In this document: piece by piece, positions 7,407-9,891 of the stretch
Layout: each line of letters starts with the position of its first letter
How positions within the stretch are numbered: position 1 is the first letter of the stretch
Assembly (NCBI GenBank): GCA_003171295.1
Contig: PMYF01000272.1
Coordinates: forward strand, 7,513 to 17,403
Source of the DNA: Acidobacteriota bacterium
GTDB lineage: Bacteria > Acidobacteriota > Terriglobia > UBA7540
Length of the DNA: 9,891 nt
Direction of reading: 5' to 3'
Program-made: the position numbers and the translations under genes
Notes under the pieces: model-generated
Databases searched by the model: none
Seen by the model: only the letters and a program-made list of their open reading frames with translations
Told to the model about the DNA's origin: nothing

Positions 7407-7552
7407 TGCCAACCTTCAGCTTTCAGTCCCATCGGTTAGACACCGCTCAGGACGCATTGACCTGCCGTTTGCAAAACTCCTTGATTGTGCGCGCCGCCTC
7501 CCACCTTAAGGTAAACCTGAGGCAAGTTGAGGAATCCGAGCCAAAGCCGGAT

Positions 7553-7565
7553 GGATACTGTATCC
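7553..7565. repeat. Perfect 6+1+6 inverted repeat upstream of the hydrolase
   Basis: GGATAC, T, GTATCC. It is a possible dimeric operator, about 90 bases before the chosen start. There is no second copy or promoter to support the role. Confidence 0.3.
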
Positions 7566-7608
7566 TGGTGCACCGGAAGCGCCTCGTGGAACGAAGCCTC
7601 GATCTGAT

Positions 7609-7646
7609 GGAGGCGCGGGATGGATCAAGCCCATGGCTTGGGAGGG
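7609..7646 (+). promoter_or_regulatory. Two Shine-Dalgarno sites serving two in-frame ATG starts
   Basis: GGAGG (7609-7613) lies 6 bases before ATG 7620, and GGAGGG (7641-7646) lies 6 bases before ATG 7653. Both starts are in frame, 33 bases apart. The second site is the better match, and its product begins directly with a compact signal peptide. Confidence 0.6.
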
Positions 7647-7652
7647 ACTCTC

Positions 7653-9137
7653 ATGATGAACAGAATTGGCAGGGCGCTGGCTTTCGCGATTTCATTCGCG
7701 CTGGCGATCCCCTCGACCCGAGCCTCAGCGGCTGGTCCCCGGGCTGGCAATCTGGTGGAGAACCCCGGGATTGAGGTTATCGACCAGGCAACCAAGCTGC
7801 CCTCGGGCTGGCGCCATGAATCTCCTCGGGATGAGATTTCTCCCCGTTTTGAGATGGATGCCACCGAGCCGCACTCGGGGAAACATGCCCTCAAGATCAC
7901 CTCGAAGGGAAGTCCGGGCACTTTCGGCTATTGGGTCGCTACAGTGCAAGGAATTCACGGCCCTGATTCCTCACCCGAGAACGAGCCGTCCGCAGCCGTC
8001 ACCGCCAGCGGCGAGGAGTTTCTCAGCCACGAGAATTACCGGTTTCGCTGCTTCTTCAAGCCGCGGGATGTGGCCTCCCTCTCCAAAAGCGTCGTGATGA
8101 AAATTCGCTGGCGGGATGAAAAGGGTCAAGAACTTTTTGGTGAATACATCTCACAGTATAACCCGGAAGGTGATTGGTACCGGGCTGAGCAACTCTTGAC
8201 TGCTCCCCGAGGCACCCGTAGCGCCGACATCGAATTCATTCTGCAGTGGGCAGAACGGGGATCCGTGCTGTGGGATGATGTGAGTTTTGAGAAAACCGAC
8301 GCTCCTCTGCCCCGAAGGATGATCAAAGTCGCGACGGTGAGTTACGAGCCTCCGGCCCCCTCCACCCCCGAGAAGAACCTCCGATTCTTTGCCGAAAAAG
8401 TGACGGCTGCCGCGAAGGCGGGTGCGGATTTTGTTTGTCTGGGGGAGGGAATTACGGTGGTCTCTACCGGGAAGAGTTATGCGGACGTTGCGGAGCCGCT
8501 TCCGGGACCTACCAGCCGGGCCTTGGGGGATCTCGCCCGGGCTTACAGCGTTTACATCGTGGCTGGAATCTTTGAGCGAGAGGGAAGTTTGGTGTACAAC
8601 ACCGCCCTCCTGATTGGCCGGAATGGAGAAGTCGTCGGCAAGTACCGTAAGACGCACCTGCCGGAAACCGAAGTGAGCGGAGGCCTCACGCCAGGGGACA
8701 GCTATCCTGTCTTCCGGGTCGATTTCGGGGTCATTGGTCTCGAGACCTGTTATGACAACTTTTTCCCCGAGGTCGCGAGAGCGCTGGCTGTCGAGGGAGC
8801 GGAGATCATTTTTCTGCCGATTTGGGGTGATGGCCGCAGCGAGGGCTACGAGTGGGATGTGGTCGCGCGCAGCCGGGCTATTGATAACGCTATTTATCTT
8901 GTGGCCTCCAATTATAGCCAGAAGCGCAGTTTCGTTATTGACCCCAACGGCCGCATTCTTGCGGACACCGGCGGAAGGAGCGGGACGGCAATCGCTGAGG
9001 TTGACTTGAACGCGAGGACTTTCGAGCGTTGGCTGGGATTCAGGGGGTTTGGAGAATGGAAGGGCCTTTATCCCGTGGAAAGGCGGAAGGACACCTACGG
9101 GGTGTTGGCAGTCGATGGGAACGGGAGAAAGCCCTGA
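7653..9137 (+). CDS. Secreted carbon-nitrogen hydrolase (nitrilase superfamily) with N-terminal carbohydrate-binding-like domain
   Basis: The protein has 494 residues from ATG 7653, or 505 from ATG 7620; the later start is chosen because it has the stronger Shine-Dalgarno site and puts the signal peptide at the very N-terminus (MMNRIGR, hydrophobic ALAFAISFALAI, then ASA-A). Residues of about 32-218 look like a jelly-roll carbohydrate-binding-type domain (NLVENPGIE, PSGWRHE, HSGKHALKI, then WDDVSF at its end). Residues 223-480 are a nitrilase-superfamily amidohydrolase: MIKVATVSYE, catalytic Glu265 in CLGEGI, Lys333 in KYRKTHLPE, and nucleophile Cys366 in LETCYDNFFPE. The triad is intact, so it should be active on an amide, nitrile or N-carbamoyl bond, but the substrate cannot be named. 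The likely site of action is the periplasm or outside the cell, unusual for a mostly cytoplasmic superfamily. It follows the receptor in the same direction; an intervening hairpin makes cotranscription uncertain. Confidence 0.9.
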   Translation: MMNRIGRALAFAISFALAIPSTRASAAGPRAGNLVENPGIEVIDQATKLPSGWRHESPRDEISPRFEMDATEPHSGKHALKITSKGSPGTFGYWVATVQGIHGPDSSPENEPSAAVTASGEEFLSHENYRFRCFFKPRDVASLSKSVVMKIRWRDEKGQELFGEYISQYNPEGDWYRAEQLLTAPRGTRSADIEFILQWAERGSVLWDDVSFEKTDAPLPRRMIKVATVSYEPPAPSTPEKNLRFFAEKVTAAAKAGADFVCLGEGITVVSTGKSYADVAEPLPGPTSRALGDLARAYSVYIVAGIFEREGSLVYNTALLIGRNGEVVGKYRKTHLPETEVSGGLTPGDSYPVFRVDFGVIGLETCYDNFFPEVARALAVEGAEIIFLPIWGDGRSEGYEWDVVARSRAIDNAIYLVASNYSQKRSFVIDPNGRILADTGGRSGTAIAEVDLNARTFERWLGFRGFGEWKGLYPVERRKDTYGVLAVDGNGRKP

Positions 9138-9218
9138 CAGCAGGATGTGGGGCGGAGGCAGGGTTTCGTCAAAGTCGCGGGTATCGCAAACCGCCAGAGC
9201 CATGTATGCATCACCAGC

Positions 9219-9348
9219 AAAGAGACCCCTCACCCGTCCCGACATGCGGGACACCCTCTCCCCAAGGGAGAGGGATAGAAATCAAAATAACACCCCTCTC
9301 TCAGGGGAGAGGGTGCCCGACGGGGGAGGGCAGGTGAGGGGTCTTTTT
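9219..9348. mobile_element. MITE-like or REP-type element with terminal inverted repeats
   Basis: The ends are 16-base inverted repeats with one mismatch (9219-9234, AAAGAGACCCCTCACC, against the complement of 9333-9348). Inside are two hairpins: a perfect 9-bp stem with a 3-base loop (9254-9262 / 9266-9274) and a second stem with one bulge (9291-9301 / 9306-9315). The outer arms can also pair across the AT-rich centre (TAGAAATCAAAATAA, 9276-9290). There is no coding capacity, so any movement would need a transposase supplied elsewhere. Pyrimidine-rich elements of the form CCCCTCACC...CCCTCTCC...GGAGAGGG...GGTGAGGGG are familiar as dispersed palindromic repeats in many bacterial genomes. No clear target-site duplication was seen. 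It may also terminate the hydrolase transcript. Confidence 0.7.
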
Positions 9349-9485
9349 CACCCCCAGCGGACTTTGACTGAACCCTGGGGGCAGAGGTAAGCGGATCGGC
9401 TGCAGGGAGCAGGGAATCCTGGCTCAGGGCGAACGACTTGATGCCGGACTTGCTGAGCTCGTACCCGAGAGTGCGCGGGGTTTTT

Positions 9486-9517
9486 CGGATTGGGCCATTG
9501 TTTGTAGGCCCGAACCG
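9486..9517. repeat. Imperfect inverted repeat before the radical SAM gene
   Basis: CGG-ATT-GGGCC (9486-9496) pairs with GGCCC-GAA-CCG (9507-9517) around a 10-base AT-rich centre; 10 of 11 positions can pair when one G-T is allowed. It overlaps the weak promoter candidate, so it could be an operator, or simply a hairpin. Confidence 0.35.
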
Positions 9518-9526
9518 TTGTATAGT
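9498..9526 (+). promoter_or_regulatory. Weak promoter candidate upstream of the radical SAM gene
   Basis: TATAGT (9521-9526, 5 of 6) lies 17 bases after TTGTTT (9498-9503, 3 of 6). The -35 is poor, as in activator-dependent promoters, and it overlaps an inverted repeat. The leader would be about 225 bases. Confidence 0.3.
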
Positions 9527-9693
9527 GCCGGTTGGGCCGGGAAATCAACATGGGGCTTTCAGCTTGAGCACCAACTACATATATTCGAGTCCATTAAGCC
9601 TCCCATGCGAGTGTTACCATGGCGGTGCGGCAGGTGCGAGCCGGCCGTAGTGCTTTTCCTTCCTGATGGCAGGGACGCTCTGGAAACGAAAGA

Positions 9694-9733
9694 CAGCCCG
9701 CCTCCTCACCCGAGTGAGGACCGCCGAGGGCTG
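9694..9733 (+). promoter_or_regulatory. Stem-loop in the leader just before the radical SAM gene
   Basis: An inner perfect 7-bp stem, TCCTCAC (9703-9709) with GTGAGGA (9714-9720), is enclosed by an outer 6-bp stem CAGCCC / GGGCTG (9694-9699 / 9728-9733) with an internal loop between. It ends 24 bases before the start codon. It does not match any riboswitch I recognise. Confidence 0.35.
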
Positions 9734-9757
9734 AAGACTAGCGTGAAAGGTTAACCT

Positions 9758-9891
9758 ATGAGCCCAACGGCATGCTCGCCGCAGGAGATGGTCCAACCCT
9801 TCCCTCCACTCGGCAAGAAGATTAAAGCCCTCATGGTGTGGCCCAAGATTCCCAATTCCTTCTGGACGTTCACCGGCATGGTTGAACTGCT
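9758..9891 (+). CDS. Probable B12-binding domain radical SAM protein, 3' partial (N-terminus only)
   Basis: Forty-four codons are visible before the right edge. After a variable N-terminal extension of about 20 residues comes KIKALMVWPKIPNSFWTFTG (21-40). This closely resembles the opening strand and loop of the cobalamin-binding domain in B12-dependent radical SAM proteins, whose members typically begin with a 'KALLVYPEFPDTFWSF'-like segment (for example the hopanoid C-2 methylase HpnP group and other DUF4070-type proteins). The radical SAM CxxxCxxC motif would lie beyond the window, so the assignment rests on this segment alone. Start: ATG 9758 has AAAGG (9746-9750) 7 bases upstream; an ATG at 9788 in frame has its purines too close. 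It probably modifies a lipid or other small molecule, but the exact reaction cannot be told. Confidence 0.72.
   Translation, partial: MSPTACSPQEMVQPFPPLGKKIKALMVWPKIPNSFWTFTGMVEL

Larger units (their letters stand above)
7373..7652 (+). other. Gap between receptor and hydrolase genes
   Basis: This stretch of 280 bases holds a GC-rich hairpin just after the receptor stop, a 10-base palindrome ACCTTAAGGT (7503-7512), and a perfect 6+1+6 inverted repeat at 7553-7565. No convincing sigma70 promoter was found: TTGACC occurs at 7455-7460 without a good -10. Whether the hydrolase is cotranscribed with the receptor is open. Confidence 0.5.
9138..9757. other. Intergenic region holding a MITE-like element and inverted repeats
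   Basis: These 620 bases hold no supported gene. From left to right: about 80 unremarkable bases, the 130-base inverted-repeat element (9219-9348), a 20-base stretch resembling the start of 16S rRNA (9416-9435), an imperfect inverted repeat (9486-9517), a weak promoter candidate (9498-9526), and a stem-loop (9694-9733) shortly before the next gene. Short open frames here encode low-complexity peptides with no family character. Confidence 0.6.

Noticed and set aside
5921..7432. Antisense open frame of 503 codons opposite the receptor
   Set aside because: It lies wholly over a well-supported receptor gene, has no recognisable domain, and follows from the strong third-position GC bias of the coding strand.
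8151..9254. Antisense open frame of 367 codons opposite the hydrolase
   Set aside because: It overlaps a gene with an intact catalytic triad and shows no family motif or ribosome site.
9219..9348. A CRISPR array suggested by repeated CCCTCTCC/GGAGAGGG blocks
   Set aside because: The blocks are inverted and nested, not direct repeats with regular spacers.
9416..9435. A 16S rRNA gene
   Set aside because: Only 20 bases match; the flanks do not continue as rRNA.
9438..9650. A 70-codon gene in the right intergenic region
   Set aside because: The peptide has mixed low-complexity composition and no ribosome site, and the frame crosses an inverted repeat and the promoter candidate.

Overview
The window looks like a GC-rich chromosomal segment of an Acidobacteriota-type bacterium. 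This rests on an Oar-like TonB-dependent receptor of about 1,150 residues with an N-terminal carboxypeptidase-regulatory-like domain (a family greatly expanded in that phylum), several PilZ-like proteins of a 'HGA...WGI.F' type, and a large secreted hydrolase. The assignment is inference from protein style; no rRNA or tRNA gene is present to confirm it.

Left third (1-3473): three genes that each carry a PilZ-like domain with the same two signatures, an 'HGA' turn and a terminal 'WGI.F' strand. The first is cut by the left edge and joins such a domain to a long alanine/glutamine/glutamate-rich helical region. The second, on the minus strand, is a three-part protein: degenerate PilZ-like domain, four-cysteine zinc-ribbon-like module, then a canonical PilZ domain with intact cyclic-di-GMP motifs (RxxxR and NxSxxG). 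The third is a stand-alone 112-residue PilZ-like protein with a good sigma70-type promoter and Shine-Dalgarno site. The second and third genes are divergent. This looks like a small local family, presumably of nucleotide-second-messenger or regulatory-scaffold proteins.

Middle (3474-7372): a 458-base non-coding stretch with a TTGACA-type promoter and a long leader, then the TonB-dependent receptor gene, with a GTG start fixed by an almost perfect Shine-Dalgarno sequence. A GC-rich hairpin follows the stop codon.

Right third (7373-9891): a gene for a secreted two-domain protein (jelly-roll, carbohydrate-binding-like N-terminal part plus nitrilase-superfamily C-N hydrolase with an intact Glu-Lys-Cys triad), with two closely spaced ATG starts that each have their own Shine-Dalgarno site. 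Next comes a 130-base element with near-perfect terminal inverted repeats and two internal hairpins (MITE-like), then about 400 bases with inverted repeats and a weak promoter candidate. The window ends in the first 44 codons of a probable B12-binding radical SAM protein. The receptor and the hydrolase lie in the same direction and could act in sequence on an imported or exported substrate, but the hairpin and 280-base gap between them argue against a tight operon.
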